Below are positions 53,852-64,000 of a stretch of 64,000 bases of DNA, piece after piece. The stretch is from positions 149,880 to 213,879 of the forward strand of contig JAKSYS010000024.1 in the NCBI GenBank assembly GCA_022925895.1, written 5' to 3'. Position numbers and translations under genes: made by a program. Under the pieces are notes generated by a model. The model saw nothing but the letters and a program-made list of their open reading frames with translations. It ran no database searches and was not told the origin of the DNA. Positions within the stretch are counted from its first letter, which is position 1; each line of letters opens with the position of its first letter. The DNA is from Fragilaria crotonensis. Taxonomy: Eukaryota > Bacillariophyta > Fragilariophyceae > Fragilariales > Fragilariaceae.

Positions 53852-54508
53852 TTAGTTCTTCCTGCAGTCCATCGCGGCTGAGTCGTCCGAGGAGTATAGA
53901 CCTTGCTCGATGGCATCAGCAAGCTTCAAGCAAAGAAGGCTTGCTAACATCGATATCGGTAAATCGGAGTTATCTGTAGGATGAGGTCGAAGTTCAAAAT
54001 TCTTCGGATCCAGTCTCGTCGCGTCAGAAAACTCACCGAGCATGTCGTTGTCCTCGGCTTTCATGCACTCTTGAACATCAGAATCGGCCTTGCTTGAAGC
54101 TGATTGAAGTGATCCTCTCCTTCGAACTTGCCCATTAACGTCGCTACTTCTGTGTGACTGGTGTGAGCGTCCCTTGGAGCGCCTGTTGCTTGTTAAATCT
54201 TGTGTGCTACCCTTGTGCTCGCGTCGACGATTCTTGTTCTTCTTCGTGACTCTTTCTGGATGCTGTCCATTGAGCTCACCAATGTTATGATGAATGCCAT
54301 CGATGTTCTTGCATGACTTGCGAGTGCGCACTGCGGTGGAGCCAGCTTTTCTTGTCTTGAACATTTTCGCGTCCTTTTTTCCGTATCCATGACTCGCGTC
54401 ACTTTCCTCTGAATTCTCGTCCCTCCCATTGATGGCAACAATGTAATGGTCATTATTGATCCATTCAATTGTCTTGGGGATGGGGAAACGCTGACATGAT
54501 CGATACAT
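53852..54508 (-). CDS. PIPKEIE-family small protein, copy 5 (divergent)
   Basis: A 218-residue distant paralogue, the longest of the five. It begins MYRSCQRFPIPKTIEW, keeping PIPKxIE. A long basic, low-complexity middle follows (KKNKNRRREHKG, NRRSKGRSHQS), then VRRRGSLQSASSKADSDVQE, an acidic NDMLGEFSDATR and the C-terminal block NSDLPISMLASLLCLKL with ADAIEQGLYSSDDS. Every conserved module of copies 1-4 is present in the same order, but most positions between them differ. It therefore shows which parts are under constraint: the PIPKxIE start, RRRxSL, and the final helix ending in ExGL[FY]S. Function unknown. Confidence 0.75.
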   Translation of the reverse strand: MYRSCQRFPIPKTIEWINNDHYIVAINGRDENSEESDASHGYGKKDAKMFKTRKAGSTAVRTRKSCKNIDGIHHNIGELNGQHPERVTKKNKNRRREHKGSTQDLTSNRRSKGRSHQSHRSSDVNGQVRRRGSLQSASSKADSDVQECMKAEDNDMLGEFSDATRLDPKNFELRPHPTDNSDLPISMLASLLCLKLADAIEQGLYSSDDSAAMDCRKN

Positions 54509-55155
54509 TGTTGATTTCTTGGGCTTGATTAAAAATGTACGTGCCGATTTGTGATTCTCGGTGATGAAATCGTTGCCACAATTATGGTGTCAGATTTGTC
54601 GCATTCTTTGTTCTTCACGTGAACTTACTGTTCCTGCTTTCTGGCAGTCCGGGGTTCGGAGAATAGATGTCTACAATTATAAAGGCTTCGTTCCTCGTTT
54701 GTATATTTAACAGAAGGGATGATCCGGAAAATGACGATTGTTCTTTCAAGTGATACATCAACTGTGTCAGTGATGTCGGAAGCCGAATAAATATGCACTC
54801 GGCACTGACGTAAGTGACATTTCATTCCCTATGAGCAAAAGTGTCCCATTCTTTTGTACGACGAGATTGTGGCTGGTATGTATTGTACGTACATTTTTGT
54901 TTTTTGATTTTTCATCCACCCGTACCTTCGTGTTGTTTTGTCAGCTTTGATGATTTTTCCATACTCATCGCTCATCGGATCCGATTATATGCTGGCACTC
55001 CAAATACGTCATCAAACGACATGCTACTAGAAAGTCGAATTGCGAGTCCTCTCAACAGTACTGGAGTACTCGTTTGACACATACTGTTACACCTGATGGC
55101 AGTACAGTTCTCCTTGCTGGGATAAAGAAGATGGGCATTTCTGTCAGGATCACCA

Positions 55156-55491
55156 TTAACCAGCCACATAGGTCATATGCAGCAATGATGCCCAATGACT
55201 TGCTATTGAGTGTTCTATAGTAGTGGTACTGCGATTACTGCAAAATTCTTCTGTCCAAAATCTGGTTGTGCAATGATTTAACATAGGTGTCGTGAAACTC
55301 AAATTGGCATCAAATCTGTGCTTGTAGCACCTCCCAAAAAATCTGACACGGAGGAACAATGCCGTACCTGAAACCGTGTGTAATTGTGAAAGTACCTGGC
55401 AGAGAAATGACAAGTGCTTCTTGCCACACTGAATCCCAAGGTGCATCGTATCATGCTGGACTATGGGTGTTCTTTTGCGGAGTCTCAGCAT
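55156..55491 (-). CDS. small unassigned ORF
   Basis: A 111-codon ORF from an ATG at 55491, basic and rich in His, Cys and Arg (RLRKRTPIVQHDTMHLG, FFGRCYKHRFDANL). No domain was recognised and no neighbour helps. The composition is unlike the intact genes of the window; it may be a transposon fragment or a chance ORF. Confidence 0.2.
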   Translation of the reverse strand: MLRLRKRTPIVQHDTMHLGIQCGKKHLSFLCQVLSQLHTVSGTALFLRVRFFGRCYKHRFDANLSFTTPMLNHCTTRFWTEEFCSNRSTTTIEHSIASHWASLLHMTYVAG

Positions 55492-55723
55492 ATTGAAGAA
55501 GGGAGATGTGCCAGAGAGATAGCTGCATAGAAAATGTAGGTATTGGTGGAGAGGGGTGGTGGTTGGTGCCTTGATTAGCTAGGATGCAGCCAGCAATGAT
55601 TTATTTGCCGCGATCGCAGGTGGAGCGAGTCGGAGACGCGGTGGTGATTTGCATGGTCACTGTTTTCAGACAGTTAGTAAATGCATTATTGATTGCTATG
55701 GCTTGCTACTTAGTAAAGAACTC

Positions 55724-56445
55724 TTAAACCAGAACTTTTTGGCGCTGTTGTTGTTCGTCTTTTCGTACTACTGGCTGGGCATTACATGCCTTGAGTGCTG
55801 GCTCTTCTGTACTAGCACTGAAAACAGAGGTAGAGCCAGTTTCAGCCATAGTGAGTGGAATGAGTGGTGTGGTGTCTATGAACCTGACCTCAGCTTTTGA
55901 TGAGGGCAAGAGTTTGTTAGCTAGTTCAATATGGAACGAGGTGGTGTCGTTTGGAGTTATTGCATCTTTGGAGCATGATTGATCATCAGCCATAGTAACA
56001 TTGAAGGTAAGGTCTTTCAATGATAATGAAAGGTATTCATTTCAAGCATCTCCAGATCATTGATTTTGAGGTATTGTTGAGAGTTTTGTTGTCCAGCATT
56101 CATGCAGAAGAAGAAATGGTATGTCCATGCTGTCATGGTCCAAGAGAAAATTGCACCAAAGATATGATGCAACTTGATCAGATTAGTTGACATCTGGTGA
56201 CATTCAAGATCAAACATAGGACCTTCCGGAATAGCATCATAGTAGCCAAGATTAGTGTAGCGATTCCAATTTGTTGTATTGCTGAGTTTTGCAGCAGTAC
56301 TAGTTGTTTGTATTCTTTGCGTGTAAGTGATGCTGTGTTCATTGCTGGTATTCATTACAATTTGAGTGAGATCAGCCCATTCATTGGTAGCAAAGGAGAA
56401 GGATGGACCCTGAAGATTGAGGGAGACGGGTTGATTGTGCGCCAC
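55724..56445 (-). pseudogene. unassigned coding-like fragments
   Basis: Two adjacent minus-strand frames look partly coding. 56445-56017 has no ATG start and contains FATNEWADLTQIVMNTSNE and NRYTNLGYYDAIPEG; 55993-55724 begins MADDQSCSKDAITPND and contains ANKLLPSSKAEVRFIDT. They could be two exons or frame-shifted parts of one gene, but no splice joining them is convincing and no family is recognised. The lack of an upstream start suggests a truncated or captured fragment. Confidence 0.25.
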
Positions 56446-57103
56446 ACACCATTAACTTCTATTTCAAGTAAGATGAAGGCACCGATGGGAGCGCCGATCC
56501 GGTACCAGGTAGGTACCGATGTTGAAAGGCCTATACCTCGTACCGTGATACTACTGTACCGTACTCTTGTATTGCCTCGATATCAAAAGGCCTATCGTTA
56601 GTAGTATATGTAGTGGTACGACAGTACGCGGATTATGTCTGTTCTGAAACGTACGTATTCTAGCTACTATCGGTATGGCGATAGAGGTACGATACACACA
56701 TGGAATGCGATAGAGCACAGAAATACTCTCTCTAGAGAGTGGCATACCTACGGCTACTAGTAGAGTCTGGAATACGACTACCGTAGTAGAGGTGTTCAAA
56801 AAAATGGTCGCATTCTGTGGGCACAACTGACACACTCATATCATTGGTTCTCCAATCCGCGAGTATCAGCAAGGAGATCATATCTGTACATGCTGTACAT
56901 ACTTGTATGATACTCGGAGTACCTTTTACCACCGCGAGAGTGGGTCATTTTTTGAGGCCTGTGGCGTCACCCCGTAGGCCTCAACTACTACTCTAGGACA
57001 TATTCGATTGTGGGAGCTCATTTATAACAAGGCCGTTCCTGCTCATTGGCATTGCACACATTATACTACTTGGATATTGCAAATCAGCTTATAAAGGCGG
57101 AGC

Positions 57104-58622
57104 ATGATTCATTTTGATGTTGTGATTGTTGGTTCCGGACCAGCAGGTCTAGCTTGCCTTTCTGGTATTCAAGAGCAGTACTCGTACGATACGTTAACAG
57201 AAGCTCAAAAACTACGAGCCGAGAAACACTGTCCTTGCGGTGCAAGGAAAAAGAAGAAGAAGCAGCGTGTTGCAGTGATTGATCCAAGCCCTCAGTGGAT
57301 GACTCAATGGCGGCAACACTTTTCAACCTTGGGTATAACAGTATTAAGGTCTCCCGCCTTGGCTCATCCTGATCTGTTTGACTCGAACGCACTCCTTGCC
57401 TTTGCCACACGTCACGGACGAAGTTCTGAATTGATCGAATCTGGCTGCGGGGACATGGCATCCTTGATACCTCTTGGACAGACCCAGGTGGGACTCTGGA
57501 AGCTCCCGACAGCAAGCCTTTTCTTGATTTTTGTGATGACATGACGAAGCGACTCCCACACGGCTATATCTGCGATTCAGTCGTTGACATATCAAAAGAA
57601 TCGGACAATGACGAGGACGAAGAGTTCTTTCACGTCATGCTTGAAAGTGGAAACTTTGTCGGAGCGAAAGCTGTCATCCTTGCTACAGGAGTTGTTGGAT
57701 ATCCATCTATCCCTGATGGCCTCAAGAATGCACCAAACGTGATCTCATGGACTCAACTTGATTCCCTACTTCTTTCGAACCAAAGAAATCCCAAGAACCA
57801 GACGACGAAACCAATCACTCGTGTGCTGGTTGTGGGTGGTGGGCTTACAGCAGTACAGGCTGCTCTGAAATGCTGTAGTAGTGGTAGCAGTAGCAGTGGT
57901 AATACCAGGATGGTGGTCACACTTTGCAGTCGTCGACCTCTCACAGAACGACATTTTGATTTGTCCCTGGATTGGTTTGATTGGAGGTCCAGTACGAAAT
58001 GTATGGCTGACTTTTACAATCACGATGACTATTCTCAACGATTGATGACCTTGCGAACCAGTCGCGGTGGTGGTAGTGTCCCACGAATGTACATGACACA
58101 GGTGAGGAAGCGACTCCAATGTGTTGTTGGCGACGTTGTGTATCAGGGCACTACAGAAAGCGGATCCATGTTGGTTGATCTTGGACAACAGCAAGAAGGA
58201 AAACCACCATGATGTTTGATGTGATTGTTCTTGCATGTGGTGTGAGTCGATTGTACCCAGAGCACTCTGTGTCAGAACCTCCTCCGACGATGGCCCGTGG
58301 AAGTCATTGGCGGGTATCCCAAGCTATCGGATGATTTGGAATGGACTGATAAATTGTTTGTCGTGGAGGATTGGGAAGTCTCAATGTCGGACCGGGTGCT
58401 GCCAATGTTGCTGGCATGCGTCGTGCTGCTCAAATTGTCACCAATGCCTTGAACCTCCGGTCTTGGCTCCGTGACGAAGAAGTAGCCAATGTGATGCGCA
58501 ATCCATTTGATGTTCTCCGTTACTCCTACAATGATGATGATGATGATGAGGAGGAGGAGGAGGAGACAGACAGTGACGACGGAACAACAACAAGCGATTC
58601 GGATTCGGATCTGTCTGAATGA
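57104..58622 (+). pseudogene. FAD/NAD(P)-binding oxidoreductase, frame-broken
   Basis: The N terminus MIHFDVVIVGSGPAGLACLS is a classic FAD-binding Rossmann motif. GQTQVGLWKLPTASLF follows, then after a one-base break in a T4 run (57519-57522) the frame continues FCDDMTKRLPHGYI, VILATGVVGYPSIP and a second dinucleotide site RVLVVGGGLTAVQAAL. Further breaks near 58200-58215, 58255-58285 and 58365 separate DVIVLACGVS, VEVIGGYPKLSDDLEWTDK and GSLNVGPGAANVAGMRRAAQ. The ending is acidic (about 58530-58600). Domain order resembles flavin monooxygenase/L-ornithine-N-oxygenase-like proteins; the substrate is unknown. Four single-base breaks in a 1.5-kb gene mean either recent decay or sequence error. 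The ATG at 57104 starts the conserved motif directly. Confidence 0.7.
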
Positions 58623-59412
58623 TCGTGGTTCCACGGTATGACAGTACAAGTACGAGTAAGCTACTGGTAGCACAGGATTAAACTATGAATGTACTGGTAC
58701 TGTAGTCTGTATGCAGTATACGTACAGAGTACGTATACTGTTTCGACGCGACAGATTGGCACGGACGATATGCTGAATTCCAACTTCCAACAATACAAAA
58801 ATAGTTTCAAAACTTGATGCATTCTTAAGCTAATATTCATGGCCTGATGTTTTAAATCAACCTATGTTTGGGATATGGAACTGGTCAACCGTGCTAAACC
58901 GATAATCGTGTGAAATCGATTTTACTTAGCGCTCGAAACGCGATGAATTTTTGGTGGATGGAATTGTGGAACGTGACGTACAAAAGGCAGACACTTCAAG
59001 TTTCAAATGTGTCTATGTACTCTTGTCCAATGTATGATGTCAATGATTATTTTTGTCCACTGGTCTAAAAAACTAGCATATACGCAATATAGTGTAGATT
59101 TCTGTATTCAAACATCCTCCTTTTTACCTTCGCAGTTCGTGTGTGTGAGTTAGTGTTCGATTCGCCAAGACCAAGAAGACGAACTAATTTACTCTCTAGA
59201 GAGAGTACGAACACGACAAACCAACAACAACACCAACAAACCTTTCTCCTGTGCAAGTGTGCTGTCTTGTGCCTTGCGCCAACTTGTGTGCATGACTTGG
59301 TGCGAGGTTGCAATCATTCACAGTATTCGTCATTGATAGAGCACCAACGATTGTACAGTACTATTACTGGAGTACAACTGTACCATTATATATGTATGAC
59401 AGAAGGAACGAC
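58623..59412. other. gene-free stretch
   Basis: It contains GTAC-rich words at about 58640-58740 (GTATACGTACAGAGTACGTATAC is palindromic in part), a CTCTCTAGAGAGAG palindrome at about 59192-59205, and CAACAACAACACCAACAAAC (about 59221). The promoter of the EF-hand/PS-rich gene should lie at its right end. Confidence 0.45.
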
Positions 59413-62400
59413 ATGAACAGCTGGTTCCATCACAACTGGTTCGTGTCGACATCAGGTCGGTTGGTCGTCACTTATGCTGTTCTGGTTTTATTATGGATGC
59501 CTGTAACAGCAGCTGCAGCAGCAACGCCTGCGTCAATTCCATTGCCAGGAGCAGTACAGCACTTTGGACAAGAACCGACATTTGCAAACTCGATTGCCAC
59601 AAGGAAGTCACCCAAGGGTTCACCTGACCTGGATTATCCACCAGATTGTTTCAAAAACTCGAACAAGCCGATAAGAATGATGATGGGCGTATTGATTCCA
59701 TGGAGTTTTAGAATTTTCACATCTTTTGGGATTACCTGACGACATTGATGAATCACCACTCTCACTCTCCATGAGATTTAATTATCTTGCATGTTTGTGT
59801 CACGAATATGGAGATGACGACGACGATTGTTGTTCTGATGATAATGCCCACATTGATCTCAAGGAAGCTCGGAAGGATGAAACTCTATTATATTTCATTT
59901 GTCGCTTGACAGAGACAGCTGTGGAAGACTACTATCCATCCTCGAGTCCATCGCGAGGATTCTTCCTGGCGCCATTTACAATACCATCGTTTACAGTCTT
60001 TGATACTCCAGAACCAACCAACGAGCCCACTAACGAGCCATCGCCACAACAACAACAACAACCACATGAGCCATCATCCTTCGAATACATCACTCCAAAT
60101 CCAGTACCACCAGCCGACGACACGTCAGTGCCATCAAACGCACCAACAATACGTTGGATGCCGTGGGGTCCTATACCGCTTCCAACAACAGAACCATCCG
60201 AGGCACCATCCTTTCCTCCCTCAATAGCATTGTCGACGAGTCCATCCATTGTCACCTCAACACAACCATCACCTACTCCATCGATTACCAAGTCAAGATC
60301 TCCATCCATTGCTGCATCCAATGTTCCGTCATCACCTCCTACTACATCGATTCCATCCATTGCTACTTCAACGACTCCGTCAATACCTCCATCTATACTT
60401 CCATCTGTTACTTCATCGACTCCATCAATCACGTTTGGACCATCTGCAATCCCAACAACAACGACAACAACATCCACATCACCTGAACCAAGTACGCCTT
60501 CGCCCTCTCCATCCACGTCAGAGGTTGAAAGCAGAATGCGAATTGCATTACGAAAAACACAAGAATGGAGTGTGGCCTATCGAATGGAAATTGTGCAAGC
60601 GTTGACTCTTCTCCAAGGATCATTACGACAACGACTACAACAGCAATCGTGGCGACGATGGTTGCAGCGGCGGCGACAACAACAGGAAAGTACAGATACC
60701 AATCGACAAACAGCTCAAATTGTGAATGAAACAACTGTTTCGTGTCCATCCTCCATCACCTTGACACACGAGTGTCGGGATGTGACGATACGCGTATCCG
60801 TTCCTAACGGTACTAGTATTGAAGATGCCTCGATTGCCATTAATGATGCAATTGAAGATGGATACTTGCAACGACTGATTGCGGAAATCAATCCCGATTC
60901 GACCACGACCGTATTGGGTGTCGTTCCTTCTGAAACAGGACCGTCCACAAACGCACCAACACTGTCACCATCACCATCCAAACAACCACCAGAAAAGGGA
61001 GATGGTACCATTACACCAACCACGACTTCTACTACGAATAATGATACTGCCAACAGTGATCCATTCATTTCTGGTGCCAGTGATCCAGGTGGCATGTCCA
61101 GTGTGGCCATTGGTGCTCTTGTGGTTTTGGGGACTGCCGTGTTTTTGATTGGTTGTGCCATTGTGGTACGGATGGTGCGACACTCGTATCGCCAAAAACA
61201 AGATCGAGAAGCAGCACCACCAACAATCATTCATGCCAGGCGAGGAGCATCCTTTTCAGAAGATGACAACGACGAGATGATGAATCTCAATGATGGTGAT
61301 GTTGAACTGGGTCGTGATGTTTCCGAGGACTCACGCGCCAGGAGACGACGACATGAAAAATTGCAACAACGCGCCATTAAGTATCGAAGCGTTTCATCGG
61401 GAAGTGATAGCTTTATCGATCCGTTGGATCCATATCTCTATTCAACATCAGCTCACGAAATGTACCCGTGGCACAATAACGGAAAGACAACCGACACGGA
61501 AACAACATCAGAGTCGACACCGTTGTATGTCGATTCGTCGATCCATGCCTCTCCATACGAGGAGAACATTTACGACGGAAGAATGGCACTTGGGGTTGCC
61601 GTGGGGATTATTGCAGAGGATCGTTTCGAACAATTTGAGGACACGGGGGATCCTTTAGACACTAGCTATATGGAACGAAACGATGACGCACCGAAAGAGT
61701 TGGTACTAGCGTCTGAAACGGCGCAATTCCACCCAGATCATTCCGACGGGAGTGACTTATCAACGGACTCGGCTGATATTTGGGCCGAACGTAAGATGAG
61801 TTCGCCGGAGCAGTTGATACAGGCTTCGGAAACTGCCCAATTCGACCCAACCGCTGATCATTCTAGGGAGATATTGCCAAAGGGGTTGGCAGCTGCAATT
61901 GCAGTCTCAAATGGAATGGCTTCGGATGCGAATAGTGACACGTCAACGGATTCAAGCTCCGACGAAGAGAGTAGTAGTTCTGCCGGGGATTCCACTTCGT
62001 CAAGCAGCTCGTCAGGCAGTAGCAGCACTGAGGATCTGGCGACAGGAATTACGAATTACGACCCGAAAACTGCTGAAGTAGCTATAGCTTCTGCAACGAT
62101 GATTGGAGTCGTCGTTGGTTTATCACGGAGTGAAGACGAACGATATAATAGCGATGACGAGTGGGACACTTCTGAGACGAATGCCATCGCCGTTTCGTCA
62201 AGTGGTGCTCCAAATGCTACCTTGATTACGACGAATGCTACAAACTCCTTCAACGCTTCAGCGTCGCACGGCATACCAGATTCAACTCGAAGTTCACAAC
62301 AAGAACCTATGGTTGAATTGCTGCCAGCAGTTGCAGCGGCCTATGTCCCAGCTATGGCGTCATTCAGCGACAGCGAGTCGTCCTACAATGAAGGTCAGAC

Positions 62401-63825
62401 TAGCGATGACGAGGAAAGCGTGGCTGACATCATCGTGCCTTCGAACATCGACGCGGCATCACCTGTTACAGACGTCAATGCCATCAATACCATGTATGTC
62501 TTGCGACCTGATGACCTTCCACGAGAGCAAGGCATACGGGAATCAAAGGCCATCGGCGTCGGTGATGCCTCGGTTTCTGAGACGGCTGCTGAGGTAGAAA
62601 ATTTCATGTCGTCTGAAATTCAGATTTCGTCGCCCGATCGGGACACCTCCATGTCCGGTGAAAGAGGACTCGATGGTGGCATGATGTTACTTGCAGCTCC
62701 AGTGGTGGCCGGGACTTATTTCAGTGGTGATGCTTCGTCAAGGGGCGCCTCGGAAGGTGATATTTCGAATGTCACAACAGATCGCAATCCACTGCCAGGA
62801 GCTGTCGTTGCCGCGGGAGGAATAAGTGGAGGCGCTGTATCCTCTCTAGCGATAATGAAGTGTCGTCAGCTCCTTCCACGGCATCTCCTACACCAGCCGC
62901 CGTAGCTGGGGCTCCTTTCGGTGATGATGCTTCATCAACTAGCGACTCTTGAGCGCATCGGAAGGATTCTTTGAGTACCAACGCAGATTCAAATCCATTT
63001 TCAGGGGCTGTCATGACCGCGACAGGGATTGTTGGAGATTTGCCATCGACTGGCAGCGATAGTGAAGGATCATCTATGCCCTCCATGACGTCTCCACGGA
63101 CTTCTGTCAGTGATGATGCATCATCAAGCGGCGACTCGTCGAGCGCCTTGGAAGGGAATCCTTCAAATGCCAACGCAGATCCAAATCCACTGCCAAGGGC
63201 TGTCGTTGCTGTGACAGGGACAATCGGAGATTCGCCATCGACTGACAGCGATAGTGATGATATGGACTCACGTGGTTCTGACAGCGAGTTTGTCTCCGCA
63301 CCTTATCCTTACCATGACTCTTTTTCAGACTTCAATAGTCGACAGGTGGCAGCCGGTTCCTCAACTCCGGAGTCTTTACGTGCATCTCTCAGCGATTTCA
63401 ACGGATTCCGAGACTTTTCGCTGGCTCCCCTACCGGTCGAGGACTCCATTTCAGACTTTTCGACGAGGCAGAACTTGCATACATCCTCTGAAATCATGTG
63501 TGCTCCGATGCCAGCGACGGACTCCTTTTCTGATCTTCAGACAAGGCAACCCACATCTGCACTTTCACGCGCGTCCGTACAGCTTAGCATGACCGAAGAC
63601 CCCTTTGAGAAGTCCGGAGAAGGACCGAATACGTCGTTTGTGGCTATGGCTGGAACTAAAGTCCAAGACGCTTCCCATCAACCTGAATCATCCTTGCTTC
63701 GCTTCCAACAACGCAGGAGTCAACGCCTTTCTGCGTTTTCCTCCAGCATGCGCGCCAACTCAGTAGCGAGACGGAAGTCAACTGCGGATCCGACCCTGAC
63801 TCGTTCCACGACAGAAACGATCTGA
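59413..63825 (+). pseudogene. EF-hand / PS-rich single-pass membrane protein, frame-broken
   Basis: From ATG 59413: a signal-like segment (LVVTYAVLVLLWMPVTAAAAA), then after a break near 59644 an EF-hand loop DKNDDGRIDSMEF (about 59664-59703). After a one-base loss in T4 (about 59706-59709) comes LGLPDDIDESPLSLSMRFN, then LACLCHE...CCSDDNAHIDL, a combination I recall from large diatom families. Next follow a Pro/Ser/Thr-rich region with PSxxPS units (about 60000-60520), a stretch with NETTVSCPSSITLTHECRD, a membrane helix SVAIGALVVLGTAVFLIGCAIVV (about 61097-61165) and a long Ser/Asp-rich tail with two ETAQFxP segments. Near 62838 and 62950 the frame breaks again, and 62971-63825 continues the tail, with a roughly 65-residue repeat (NPLPGAVVA, SDDASSSGDSS). 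It is likely a surface receptor or adhesin. Breaks or sequence errors prevent a full product. Confidence 0.7.
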
Positions 63826-64000
63826 GGTCGAGTATGCCACCACCAACTTTTCCGGCTTATTCGACGTCCGGCTGCGGTCCCTTCATGAGCATACAGATCA
63901 GGACGATAAAGCGATTCTTCCTACTTTGATTCCGTGGTAGGTGGTGCAGATGACGTGGACACTACTGACAAGGGGAAAACGGTTTGCCTTCAAGATGCAC
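63826..64000. other. right window edge
   Basis: 175 bp after the stop of the preceding gene; no feature was recognised. Confidence 0.4.

Larger units (their letters stand above)
54509..57103. other. gene-poor region with small unassigned ORFs
   Basis: Between copy 5 and the FAD oxidoreductase nothing is securely identified. GTAC-rich patches lie at about 55040-55110 and 56495-56940. Minus-strand ORFs at 55156-55491, 55724-55993 and 56017-56445 are listed separately. 56945-57103 should hold the oxidoreductase promoter. Confidence 0.4.

Noticed and set aside
54640-54680. Possible tRNA T-arm (GGGGTTCGGA)
   Set aside because: No cloverleaf partner stems could be found around it.

Overview
The window looks like nuclear DNA of a diatom, probably a pennate one. 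The evidence is mixed but consistent: short GT-AG introns, a signal peptide ending in a plastid-type serine/phenylalanine junction on a folate enzyme, a DUF6824-type DVLCGKG domain, a PS/T-rich single-pass protein with an EF-hand and an LACLC...CC...NAHI segment as in large diatom families, and a Ty1/copia element of the kind that expanded in diatoms. No tRNA, rRNA or CRISPR was recognised.

Layout. 1-1947: decayed hAT-like transposase running off the left edge. 2575-4782: cytosolic tryptophanyl-tRNA synthetase. 5534-8557 (-): plastid bifunctional aminodeoxychorismate synthase (PabA-PabB). 8706-15073: complete, very young Ty1/copia retrotransposon with near-identical LTRs and a 5-bp target duplication. 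Its gag and pol share one frame and are separated by one UGA followed by a perfect UUCG hairpin, a strong stop-codon readthrough signal. 16421-21315: an EamA-like membrane protein, a mitochondrial carrier and a ureohydrolase, all with introns. The carrier and ureohydrolase are divergent and may both serve arginine/guanidino nitrogen metabolism. 21874-22944: a short TIR element. 23255-24079: an unrecognised membrane protein.

24.5-30 kb and 44.5-54.5 kb hold five minus-strand members, plus one relic, of a small protein family not recognised here. Members share an N-terminal PIPKEIE motif and a C-terminal LSELAGLLAEKL...ERGLFS helix. Parts of their flanks are conserved, as expected of segmental duplication.

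This block is interrupted at 30752-43266 by a 12.5-kb Mutator-like element with perfect 32-bp TIRs. It carries a MULE transposase with a SWIM finger, a GNAT-Ulp1 fusion, a protein with two DUF6824-like domains and a Cys-rich tail, and a 2OG-Fe(II) dioxygenase-like gene. Three arrays of a 73-bp hairpin-forming repeat separate these genes, one array inverted relative to the other two. Next to it (43406-44463) lies a non-autonomous Mutator-like element with a clean 9-bp target duplication. This composite element is the best candidate for an undescribed system.

51865-53166 (-) is a plastid-type DUF4239 membrane protein. 57104-58622 is a frame-broken FAD oxidoreductase. 59413-63825 is a frame-broken EF-hand/PS-rich transmembrane protein. 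Many of the frame breaks lie in homopolymer runs, so assembly error must be weighed against real decay.
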